Positions 44,645 to 53,937 of a stretch of 64,000 nt of DNA are shown one piece after another. A model generated the notes under the pieces. It was not told where the DNA came from, searched no databases, and was given only the letters and a program-made list of their open reading frames with translations. The DNA lies in the NCBI GenBank assembly GCA_020809705.1, contig CP085828.1, positions 3,472,001-3,536,000 on the forward strand. Direction: 5' to 3'. Position 1 is the stretch's first letter. Each line of letters begins with the position of its first letter. The stretch comes from Calonectria ilicicola (taxonomy: Eukaryota; Ascomycota; Sordariomycetes; Hypocreales; Nectriaceae). A program made the translations under genes and the position numbers.

Positions 44645-45933
44645 TTATTTGATACGGGCCAGACGCTCACGGTTCATTCTGGTCGCATCATCAACAGCAT
44701 CGCTCTGTTATACGTATTAGTATCAAGCCAAACGCTTAACATGGTACAGTTACTTGCCTTGTTCATAATTCTGTCGATTTGTTTGTTCTGCGAATCCACT
44801 TCCTTGCCGATGGCACGACCGACCATGTTCATCATGGATACTTGTCCTTCCAATTCGTTCAAACCATCGTCAATCTGATCCTCAAGTTCATCGGCGCCCT
44901 CTTCATCGTCGAGATTGAATTTTCCATAATCCTTCTTGCGTCCGGCAGCTGCTCTTGGTGCAGATCGATCAAGATCCTTGAAAGTGGACTCCATACGCTG
45001 GTTGGCATTAAAGCCTTCACGGCGGGTTGCCTCTCGAGCATCTCTTTCATTTCGGTGGCGGGATAGCACTTCCTCATCAGCCTTGAGCTGACGTTGCTTA
45101 GAAGTGAATGGGTTGCCGACATGCACAGCAAACATGCTCCTGTTCAGTGTCTTGAGCTCTGCGGCTCGGTCTTGGGCAATCTTATTCTGGTTAGCAGCTA
45201 AGTCGAGGTGCTTTTCTGTGTTGTTCAATCGTTCGCCCTGGGCGCCCAGTCGAGCAAGAGTGGCTCGTCCCACTTCATTAGCCTGGCGGGCCATTTGTAC
45301 CGAACGAGACACCGAGGAGGCACTCTCCTGTTGGAGCTGTCGCTTCTCTGCCAGAATAGCCTGATAGTCGGCTTCCTCTTGCTCCTCAGCAGTCAACTGT
45401 CGTGCTTCACCATAGCCACCATACGAACCACCATCCGCTCCTGACGGTGGCTGCTGCCCATAGGCGCCGCCAGTAGGCGCAGGTGCTTGCTTCTGAGCCT
45501 GTCTCTCTGAAGCACCAGCAAAAAGAGCATCGCGGTTGGTATCAGGCTCGTCGCCGCCAAATCCACCATAGCCACCAGGGCCTCTAGCCCCAGCAACTGG
45601 TTGGGCGCCAGCACTGTCATATCTGTTTCCACCATAGCCACCTCCGGATCCGTATCTATCGGCACCGTATCCGCCGCCGCCAGAGGCAGCATATGGGTTG
45701 GATTGCTGAGGTGCACCAGCACCACCAACGGGGGCTCCATTTAGGCCAGCACGAGCTTGTTGGTAGGACGACACGTTGGCATACTTTGCATTGTCGGCAT
45801 ATGGGTCGTTACCGCCTTGCTTGGCATAGGGGTTGTCGGAGGCGGCAGGGGCAGCCTTCTTGCGTCCGAAGAGGGCATTGCGGTTGGCGTCGTCGCCGTC
45901 ATCGCTTTTCTTGCCAAAGCCGAACTTCTTCAT
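44645..45933 (-). CDS. SEC9: SEC9, SNAP-25-type t-SNARE, with a GC-AG intron
   Basis: Exons 44758-45933 and 44645-44704 give 411 aa. The 53-nt intron begins GCAAGT after AACAAG, has a TACTAAT branch site and ends AACAG. Without splicing, the frame would replace the conserved C-terminus by unrelated residues. With it the protein ends 'NKSDAVDDATRMNRERLARIK', which completes the second SNARE motif. Residues 50-170 are Gly/Tyr/Pro-rich and disordered, with repeats of GGYG type. The Qb SNARE helix (about 190-265) and the Qc helix (about 335-411) each carry a central Gln. There is no transmembrane segment, as expected. Sec9 pairs with Sso1/2 and Snc1/2 to fuse secretory vesicles with the plasma membrane. 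The N-terminal 'NRNALFG' and 'NRDALFAG' elements (about 18 and 132) are a short repeat. Confidence 0.9.
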
Positions 45934-47771
45934 AGCGGCACGAGGTGAGTCGATCGTTGGCCTTATTGAATCGAGCGTCGTAGGGTTGCAGGTAGTCGGG
46001 AGGTTGAGATGGGGGCTCGCTTATTCTTGAGGAAAATGAGACGACGATCCGTCTTATGAAAGGACGGAGGTTGGTCAGTGGAGGTAGATGGGGGCCTTGA
46101 AGATTGAGGGGCGCACCCCTACGAGCGGTGACCTTGAGACTTGTTTCGGGAATGGGGAATGCGGGCTTGAATCAGGCGCCCGTCAGGCTGGCCGAGCCTA
46201 AAGTCAAGCTCCCCCCCAGGCTTGCCACACAACTCTCAGTGGGCTACCACTGAGCCACAAGCTCTAGGCTCCTCTAAAAGCATTGGATGTGAGCTTTTAT
46301 TAGAATGGACCCCGCAAGCCCCTCGATTCAACCCCTCCATTCCCGCGACCGCATATTATGGGTCCCCTTGAAGCAAAGCGAACGGGGCCAGACTCTGTCT
46401 GAGGCGCGCTCCCACATGCTAAGCTTCAGGCCTTTCAGGGGGGTTGACGCCGTCGAGGAGGGATGCGACGTCAATCAAGACGTGCATGGGGACTATTCAT
46501 GACGTTCATTGCCTGCTAGCGACCACCATGAGTCCATGTGTGGCTCAGCTCTGCTTCGCCAGGTGGGTGGCGGCCCACGCGTCTGCCGGTCAGCGCCGAG
46601 CTGATGAGAGCTAAAGCAGTCAGCCTCGAGCTACTTTACGCAGCGAACGTGTGGCTTATGATTCGATGGTAGATCCGGGGCCTGGAAACAACCAATTTTG
46701 CTTTTATCGTATTCGGGTGAGTGGTTGGTGATAGAGTCAGGCCGCGTAGGCTTTTTGAGGAGAAACCAGACCAACATTCAAAGGCTGGATGAAAATCGAG
46801 TGTCACAATGTTGATGTTCCCAAAAGAAGGACTCGTCACAAATATCCAGACCACTGGGAACTACATTATTTTTTAAATACAATTTCAAGAAGATTGGGCG
46901 GTCATTTTTGTATTCTACAATCAACATGTAGAGGAGATACTCAGGCAGTGTCATTGTCCATTTCGCCTTGTGATGTGTCACTGCTTTAAACCAACATCCA
47001 AGTATGATTCACCTCGGTGCTCTCTCCTTTGAGTCATGCCGCATTCGGACTCGAATTAACACCATCAAAGATCACGTGCCATAAATCAGCCCATCGCAAA
47101 AAGTGTAAGTTGCCCTCTCGTCAAACGACGGCGCTCTCTGCAGCATTATTCCTGGGGAGTAGCAGTGGGTTTTGGGGGTGGGGACACCAGAATGGTGGCC
47201 TGCAGGTCCACTGAAGACTCTCAGGATCCGCTAAGACAAGTGTATGCAACCACTGAGGACCCGACCGCAGACCCAGCCGCCAGCAACAATCTTATGATTG
47301 GCTGACAGGCCGATGTGTCACAGGTCAACATCCGTCTCGGTCGGCCGGCATCCCTACCTTCAATTGTCTACTTAGACCTACCACTCATACTTAACCCCGA
47401 AGGCGCCTCGAGTCATCTTTGGCTGTTACCTACGAAATCTGAATCGCAAGCGAGCTCAGGCCTATAATCTCCAGACGAAAACGAGGCTTCCGCAGTCATG
47501 TCATCTTTCTGCTAATCTGCCTGGCCGTGTCCACTTGTGTGATCAGTAAATCACATCACCGTCATCACCGTTCTTAACAATTGTATCAAGATGATATCCA
47601 GGAAGCAGTGTCTCTTCTCTTTACTTTGCGACATCTCTATCGACTTAATACCTACAATACGGCGGCGGGTATCCTTGTACTCAATATCTTGAATCTTCTT
47701 CAGTTTGTACTACAGCCACACCGCAGTTTTGGCGCCGGTTCTTCATCAATCCTTGATTACACATCTGAACC
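45934..47771. other. Divergent promoter region between SEC9 and GTPBP1-like gene
   Basis: About 1.84 kb between divergent starts. On the minus strand near 46220-46260 there is a tRNA A-box-like string (TGGCTCAGTGGTAGC), but no foldable tRNA around it. The remainder shows no gene or repeat. The last 200 bp is the likely leader of the GTPase gene. Confidence 0.4.
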
Positions 47772-50393
47772 ATGGCCTCCGTATTCACATATGATCCAGA
47801 CCCTCCGAGGGTATCGTCCCCTTGGCTTCTCCCCAAGGATCCGGAAAAAGAAAATCCGGAAGATAGCCGGGCTTCTACCACTCCTGGAACAACCCAGGTT
47901 CAGCCTGGTTTGCTATCTGAGTACGGTGTCACCAAGTTGGAGGCAGAGCCCCAAAATGGACCGACCGAGTACAAGCTGCACTTACTTCTAAGGCCTCGGA
48001 GGGTTTTCAAAAGAATGAGCACAATGAATTCCGGGCATAATTCATCACGTTCCCAAGAAACACGTGCTCCCAAGCTTCCAACTCCTAATCCAGCTGCCTC
48101 CAATCAACCGAGACAGGAACGCCTCCAACATTTGACAACACAGCTATTGTGGCGACTACAGCAATCATCCCCATACCATGCATCTAGCTCAAAAGAACTG
48201 GCCCTCCCCAAATTGCCCGATGATAACGTGGATCTCACTGTCCCTATCAAATTGAGCAAGCTTGTTCCAGGTCTGGAGGAGTCACGAGGTGCTCTCTACG
48301 AAATCGGCGTATCAGACGATGGAACTCTTATTGGGTTAACAAAGGATGAGATGGATGAGAGCATTGCTACTCTTAGAGTCATGGCCGCTAGCTTGGGTTG
48401 CTCCGTTGAGGTTCTCCGTATGGTTATTGTTGGAGACTGTGAGTGGTTTGAATCAACTGAATTGGTTGACAATCCAGTCACAGCTCCAACCACAGTCGCA
48501 CGAACTGGAAAGTTATGGGTGGCAGAAGCCCTTGTGATGCCAAACCTTGGTTTCTTGGTAGATGCGGGAGCAAAGGTTACAACCAAATTTGGTCAAACTA
48601 CCACAGGAACCGAAAATGTTGCCATTCCCAGCCGTGGAAGCTCCACAACACCGCAGCTGAGGGTGATCTTCACTGGCCCCACTACCTCAGGTAAATCCAG
48701 TTTGCTTGGTACATTGTCCACGGGAACTCTTGACAATGGTCGTGGGAAAAGTCGCCTCAGCTTGCTAAAACATCGCCATGAAGTCGTCTCTGGGATCACC
48801 AGTTCGATTGCTCAGGAGCTAATCGGATATAAGGATGGTTCCATCCTGAACTATTCTCATGGCAATATTGAGTCCTGGGTAGACATTCACAACTATTCCG
48901 AAGATGGCCGCCTCGTTTTCGTTTGTGATTCCGCGGGACATCCCAGATACCGGCGTACAGTCCTGCGTGGTTTGATGAATTGGGCACCTCATTGGGTCAT
49001 ATTGTGCATCGCAGCTGATGATGCAGATAGCGCACCCACAAGTTTTGGCGCAACTTACTCGGCGCAAGATGTCCTTGGTGTCACAGCAGCAGGCGTTGAC
49101 CTCGTTAAGGCTCATTTGGCCTTGTCTCTTAAGATGGACGTGCCAATAGCCATAGCCATCACGAAACTGGATCTCGCATCCAAATCAAGCCTCCAGAAGA
49201 CACTGATAAAAGTTCTCAACGCGATCAAAGACGTTGGCCGTACACCCAAGATTCTCCAGCCTGATCAGAGACAGCATGAGGAGCTTCTGGAGGTGCCTAA
49301 AGAGGACGAAAAGAAGGTAAAAGAACTTCTGGATGGCATATCCCAGCAAGACAAAGTGGCTCAACTTGTCCCTATTGTGCTCACAAGCGCCGTGAAAGGA
49401 AGTGGCATCGGTTTAATGCACGCCCTCTTGGAGAATCTGCCTTTGCCACCAACACCAACCTCGCGCGATTTTGTCGGGATGGCCTTGAACCCTGAACAAC
49501 CAAAGTGCCTTTTTCATGTCGATGATACCTTTAGTTTGCCTGCGTCATACAGTATCGCGGCTGAATCATCTGGAAAACCTGCAGACCAGGGTATTGTTGT
49601 ATCTGGTCACTTGCGGTTTGGTCGCCTCTCAGTTGGTGACAAGATCGTGATTGGACCATTCCCATCAGAAGAAGATGACCCACGGGGTTCAACGCCAGAA
49701 GACCGACCATCCCCTGGTAGCTACGGGCTTTCAATATCCCACCCGTCTTCGGCGGAATTGGCTCGGATTGCGATGAAGAATGCGGTCTCAGCCTCGACGA
49801 TTTCCGGAGAATGGCATGATGCGCAGATTGTGAGCATTCGTAATCTTCGTCTTCCGGTCTTAGCCCTCGAGGCTGGCCAAGCTGGGTCCATTGGTATCAT
49901 CCTCCAACCAAATTCAAATAACCAGCTCGATGTACCAGAAGTTCCGCGCATACGTAGAGGCATGATCTTAGCTGTGCCTTCGAAACACATGGCAGATACT
50001 GGGCTTAAGTTACAAGCCGCAAGTGGTTTCACTGCTACGTTCAGCGATCAGGAAATCAACACACTGGCGGTTGGTTCTTTCGTCAATGCTTACATTGCTA
50101 GCATCCGTACGGTGGCTCGAATCCTTCGCATCTCCCAGCAAGATGGGGACTGGGAGGGTAGCACCGTAGCTACGGATGATATCGATGATATTTTCAACCT
50201 CAACGAGGACGCTGAGGCTGAGACCAAGACGGGATCAGAGCAGCAAAGGGGTAAGATAGAGGTAACATTGGAATTGCTTCATCATCGAGAGTGGATTGAG
50301 CTGGGTTCGCGAGTGATCTTGCTGGAAGGGGGAAGTCAGGATAAATCTGGATTGGAAGGATTTGTTGGGAAGGTGATTGAGATTGTTGATTAA
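47772..50393 (+). CDS. GTPBP1/2-like translational GTPase
   Basis: An intronless ORF of 873 aa. The N-terminal 300 residues hold a Ser/Pro-rich region and a GTPBP-type N-domain ('YEIGVSDDGTLIGL', 'LGCSVEVLRMVIVGDCEW'). The G domain follows, with G1 GPTTSGKSS (302-310), a switch I 'GITSSIAQELIGY', G3 DSAGH (386-390) and G4 TKLD (464-467), the variant seen in GTPBP1/2. EF-Tu-like beta-barrel domains II and III occupy about 590-873. Animal GTPBP1 and GTPBP2 bind aminoacyl-tRNA and help resolve stalled ribosomes or recruit the exosome. The fungal protein's role is unproven. The protein ends 'GFVGKVIEIVD', a typical last beta strand. The stop is 175 bp from that of EMC6. Confidence 0.87.
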   Translation: MASVFTYDPDPPRVSSPWLLPKDPEKENPEDSRASTTPGTTQVQPGLLSEYGVTKLEAEPQNGPTEYKLHLLLRPRRVFKRMSTMNSGHNSSRSQETRAPKLPTPNPAASNQPRQERLQHLTTQLLWRLQQSSPYHASSSKELALPKLPDDNVDLTVPIKLSKLVPGLEESRGALYEIGVSDDGTLIGLTKDEMDESIATLRVMAASLGCSVEVLRMVIVGDCEWFESTELVDNPVTAPTTVARTGKLWVAEALVMPNLGFLVDAGAKVTTKFGQTTTGTENVAIPSRGSSTTPQLRVIFTGPTTSGKSSLLGTLSTGTLDNGRGKSRLSLLKHRHEVVSGITSSIAQELIGYKDGSILNYSHGNIESWVDIHNYSEDGRLVFVCDSAGHPRYRRTVLRGLMNWAPHWVILCIAADDADSAPTSFGATYSAQDVLGVTAAGVDLVKAHLALSLKMDVPIAIAITKLDLASKSSLQKTLIKVLNAIKDVGRTPKILQPDQRQHEELLEVPKEDEKKVKELLDGISQQDKVAQLVPIVLTSAVKGSGIGLMHALLENLPLPPTPTSRDFVGMALNPEQPKCLFHVDDTFSLPASYSIAAESSGKPADQGIVVSGHLRFGRLSVGDKIVIGPFPSEEDDPRGSTPEDRPSPGSYGLSISHPSSAELARIAMKNAVSASTISGEWHDAQIVSIRNLRLPVLALEAGQAGSIGIILQPNSNNQLDVPEVPRIRRGMILAVPSKHMADTGLKLQAASGFTATFSDQEINTLAVGSFVNAYIASIRTVARILRISQQDGDWEGSTVATDDIDDIFNLNEDAEAETKTGSEQQRGKIEVTLELLHHREWIELGSRVILLEGGSQDKSGLEGFVGKVIEIVD

Positions 50394-50568
50394 GCTTAAG
50401 CGATTGTTTATTGTTTGCAACTTGATTATTCTGTAGTGGTTTTTGAATAGCGTCTGAATGCAATATTTTCCATCACTATAGGCCACAACACAGCAGTCGC
50501 TCAGCAAATATTCCTAGGACTCCAATTACGCCATCCGTATGCCAATAAGCCTCCATTATAATCGATCG

Positions 50569-50999
50569 TTATGCCCTGACAAGACCGTAGAATAATGTCC
50601 AGGTCAAAATGAAGCCAGAAATACCCCCAAAGGCACCGCTGAGCCAGAAATCGAATGCGCCGCGGTAGAAGCGAGATGCGTCAAGTGGGGGATGACCCTG
50701 GGACAGAGACTCGGGAGCGACTTTGAAAATGTAGAACAGGAGCGTGGTAATGAATGAGAAGACGAAGTAGACGAGGAATCCGCTGTAGGATTCAAGGCCG
50801 AGGATGCCTGCGCTCACTCCGAAGATTGACGCGGACAAGCTGTGCAGGTTGGAGAGGGTCTGCGCACATCGAACCGAGACATTAGAATTGCATTTACTTG
50901 GTGCGATTTGGTTGAGGAGGACCGAGGACTAACCTTGGTGTTGTGTATCACCGACTCCTGGACGACGGGGTTGATCTGGAACTCTTGTTCGGAAGGCAT
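50569..50999 (-). CDS. EMC6: ER membrane complex subunit 6 (EMC6)
   Basis: Exons 50934-50999 and 50569-50859 (74-nt intron, donor GTTAGT) give 118 aa, close to the family's usual 110-120. The first 22 residues include 'NPVVQESVIHNTK', and the segment after the junction starts 'TLSNLHSLSASIFGVSAGILG', which is the EMC6/Rab5IP signature. Two to three hydrophobic helices follow (about 30-50, 55-73 and 96-116). EMC6 is a core transmembrane part of the ER membrane complex that inserts tail-anchored and multipass proteins. The intron-spanning junction lies exactly before the first membrane helix, so the longer ORF beginning at MSASIF is only the second exon. Confidence 0.92.
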
Positions 51000-51619
51000 C
51001 GTGGCGGTCGGAAATCGAGGGTTGCGCAAGTTGAAGAGGGTGGCCGTCAGTTCTTGTCAAGTTGTATGGTATAAAGAACAACCCTGGCAATGAGGTGGGA
51101 GGACGAGGGCCGAATGCTGCTGAGACTTGTTCAATCAACCCGTGTCCAGATGGCAAGCAAGCTTGCGCGCGATAGCTCTAGAAGACGACAGCGTGTCGGC
51201 CCGATCGTCTCCGGGCTAACTAGGTGCAGGGTACCTTCTGCATATTTGGTTGCGAGCTCCCCAAACAGTAAATTTCTGCGCAATTTGACAATTAATTCAG
51301 ATATATTTGAAAAAAAAAAATTATTGGATGTTATGCTTTTTTTATTTATTTTGTTTATCCATATTTTTCAATTTTCTTCATTTGGGTTCAATGCGATCAA
51401 CCCATCCTCTGCTCCTACTCACCAATGCAGCAACTGGAACGTCTTGTCGCTGGAGAGAGCGGAGACCCCCGGGTTCCGGTGGGTACGTGTGTCACGATTG
51501 GGTCCCAGGCCCCTCTATTAGTACTTAGGTACTTAGTCAATTGAACTTTGCTATGAGTACTGGAACGGCGGGGTAGTAGTTTTTGGCTTTTCGACTCAAC
51601 GCAACACCACGACGACAAA
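51000..51619. other. Divergent promoter region between EMC6 and HEM12
   Basis: About 620 bp. It has an A run at 51310-51319 and a T/A-rich stretch to 51380. A GGTACTTAGGTACTTAG-like pair of AGTACTTAGGTACTTAG repeats lies at 51520-51537. No separate gene is seen. Confidence 0.4.
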
Positions 51620-52979
51620 ATGGAACACAACTTTGAGCCTCTCAAGAACGACCTGTTGCTCCGGACAGCATGGGGTGAGTGAATCATTTCGCCTTAACAT
51701 CTAAGGCAAAGAGGAATCATGCTGAGACTTATGGGTGTGGCTGAATAGGCGAGAAGGTTGAGCGCCCTCCAATGTGGGTGATGCGACAAGGTAAGGATAT
51801 ACAACCAAGCTCAAAACCAAGGCGATTTTGAAGGCACGCAGCTAAACGAATCGGATAGCTGGTCGTTATCTTCCTGAATACCACGAAGCCAAAGGTGGCC
51901 GCGACTTCTTCGAGTGCTGCCGCGACCCCGAAGTCGCCTCGACCCTCACTCTGCAGCCTATCGAACGATACGCCGGACTCGTCGATGCCGCCATTATCTT
52001 TTCCGACATTCTCGTGATCCCCCAGGCCATGGGCATGGTGGTCGAGATGATTGATAAGAAAGGCCCTCACTTTCCCCACCCCCTCAAGTCTCCCGAAGAT
52101 GGACAATACGAGCAGGTTCTTTCGCGGGACGTTGACGTGGCCGCTGAGCTCGGTTATGTCTACGATGCTATTACTCTGACCCGCAAGAAGCTCGCAGGGC
52201 GTGTTCCTCTGATTGGCTTCTGTGGCGCTCCCTGGACGCTCTTCTGTTACATGGTTGAGGGCGGCGGCACCAAGTTGTTTGCTCAGGTCAAGACCTGGAT
52301 TTACAAGTACCCTGAGGCGTCCAAGAAGTTGTTACATAAGATTGCCGATATCTGTGTGGATCATCTGGCGTTGCAGGTCAAGGCTGGAGCACAGGTAGAT
52401 ATATTTTCCCAGATGTGAGGCTCAGGGTAATGGTTTGCTGACGAAGATGTGGAACAGTTGGTCATGGTCTTTGATTCATGGGCGGGTGAGCTTGGTCCCG
52501 CATCATACCGTCAATTCTCCGAACCATACCTGGCACACATTGCTGAGAAGCTGCCCCAGAAGCTGCAGAGCCTCGGCTTGGAACGTGTACCAATGACTGT
52601 GTTCCCCAAAGGCGCTTGGTACGCACTGGACTCTGCATGCGGTTTGGGATATAACGTGGTGGGAATGGATTGGTTGCAAGATGCCAAGGAGGCAGTCAAG
52701 ATCCGTGGAGACCGCAAGGTTGTGTTCCAGGGCAATGCTGATCCTGGTGTGCTGTATGGCACCAAGGAAGCCATTACTGCCGCTGTGCAAGAGATGGTGG
52801 ATGGTTTCTGGGTGGGCAACCAGGGCTGGATTGCCAACCTTGGCCATGGTAAGTTGACAACAAGTACACCATATTGACAATCTGCAAGATACTGATGAAA
52901 TCCAGGCATCACACCTGGCGTCAACCCAGATAATCTCAAGCACTTCTTTGAGGAGGTCCATCGACTAACAAAGAACTAA
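51620..52979 (+). CDS. HEM12: Uroporphyrinogen decarboxylase
   Basis: Five exons (51620-51674, 51749-51790, 51859-52394, 52458-52848, 52906-52979) with introns of 74, 68, 63 and 57 nt give 365 aa, the normal family length. It converts uroporphyrinogen III to coproporphyrinogen III in the cytosolic part of heme synthesis. The first signature '[16 protein letters not shown]' (25-40), with the substrate-binding Arg residues R31 and R35, is built across intron 2. '[15 protein letters not shown]' carries the catalytic Asp, and '[18 protein letters not shown]' follows. The C-terminal '[12 protein letters not shown]' block with the conserved His is split by intron 4. Exon 2 is only 42 nt, so it is easily missed. 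All joins keep phase and donor sites are GTGAGT, GTAAGG, GTAGAT and GTAAGT. The third donor is the weakest. Confidence 0.95.
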
Positions 52980-53479
52980 ACGGGATGTATGGAGTGAAAG
53001 GAAACATGATTGGTCTTCTGCAGCTATCATATTATAACATGCATTCCGCTATCTTTCGGAAGATAGGAAGCAGGGCAAGGGCGTTCCTTATCAGATACGT
53101 CGAAATGAGAGCCAATCATGCCCAGTCACGAGGAAGAAGAGGGGCTAGTGAAAAAGGAAAAAAAGAGAAGAGTCGTGTAATAGTATAGAAATCAAGATCA
53201 TGGTGCAATTTATTTAAATTCATGACATGGTAGCTGGTATCTCTTTTCCCCTTTCCTTTTGTTGACTTGATTTGAAGCGATTCCATTTCCGTTTGCCCGC
53301 GAGGCACCCCAACACCAGAAAACACCAAACGTCAAGAGCAGTGCATACAGGCCGATAACCGATTTCCGAAAAAAAAATAAGAAAAAAAAATAAGATACAG
53401 TTCAGAACAGGAGCGCTGGATGCGCGGGAAATATTAATTGAAGAAGGGAAAAGGAGCAAAAGAGTCGAAAAGGGATGAC
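52980..53479. other. Intergenic between convergent genes HEM12 and DUF3602 gene
   Basis: 500 bp between two stops, with A runs at 53370-53395. Both 3' untranslated regions should lie here. No gene is seen. Confidence 0.45.
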
Positions 53480-53937
53480 TCAAGGCCTCTTTCCAAAGAG
53501 CCAGTTCTTGCCCTTGGCGGCCAGGTTTTCAGTGCTGTCATCGAGAGCGTTGTCATTGCTGGCCTTGCGGGCCAGTGCAACCTCTTCCTCCTTGAAGACG
53601 TTGCCGGCGCCACCGCGACCGGCGTGCTGAGCGCTGGAGCTGGCTCGTCGAGGAACACTGCGCGGGGTGTCAGCAGGCGAGAAAAAAAAAGGACGATTGA
53701 GCCAAACGGCTTTTGTTTCCTGAAGGATAAGGGAATTAGGACTTACGCTACAACATCCTGGCGCTTACGAGTCTCGAGAGGGTCGCTGTTCTTGGCCATG
53801 TTGCCAGTGCCTCCACGGCCAGTGGTGACGACAGAGCTTTTGAGGGTTGGGGTCTCGAGATCCTTGGTGGTTGTCTTGGCGGTTTTGGCCGTGTCGGCCA
53901 TGTTGCCAGCGCCACCGCGTCCGTGAGAGGCGAGCAT
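53480..53937 (-). CDS. DUF3602/Par32-like RGG-repeat protein
   Basis: Exons 53747-53937 and 53480-53657 (89-nt intron, donor GTAAGT) give 122 aa. The protein is short, hydrophilic and probably disordered. It carries three copies of a GRGG(A/T)GN motif: one right at the N-terminus after MLASH, a second (GRGGTGN) before 'MAKNSDPLETRKRQ' and a third after the intron. It ends KNWLFGKRP. This repeat defines the fungal DUF3602 family. The yeast member Par32 is a rapamycin-sensitive phosphoprotein that inhibits ammonium transporters downstream of TORC1. Whether this smaller protein does the same is unknown. Ser/Thr residues between repeats are candidate phosphosites. An in-frame ATG further upstream (54033) would add a segment unlike the family, so the start at 53937 is preferred. 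Confidence 0.82.

Noticed and set aside
46155..46270. tRNA-like gene on the minus strand (A-box TGGCTCAGTGGTAGC and a B-box-like GATTCAAGCCC about 80 bp later)
   Set aside because: The D-stem does not pair, no T-arm of five base pairs forms around the B-box-like string, and the acceptor ends do not match.
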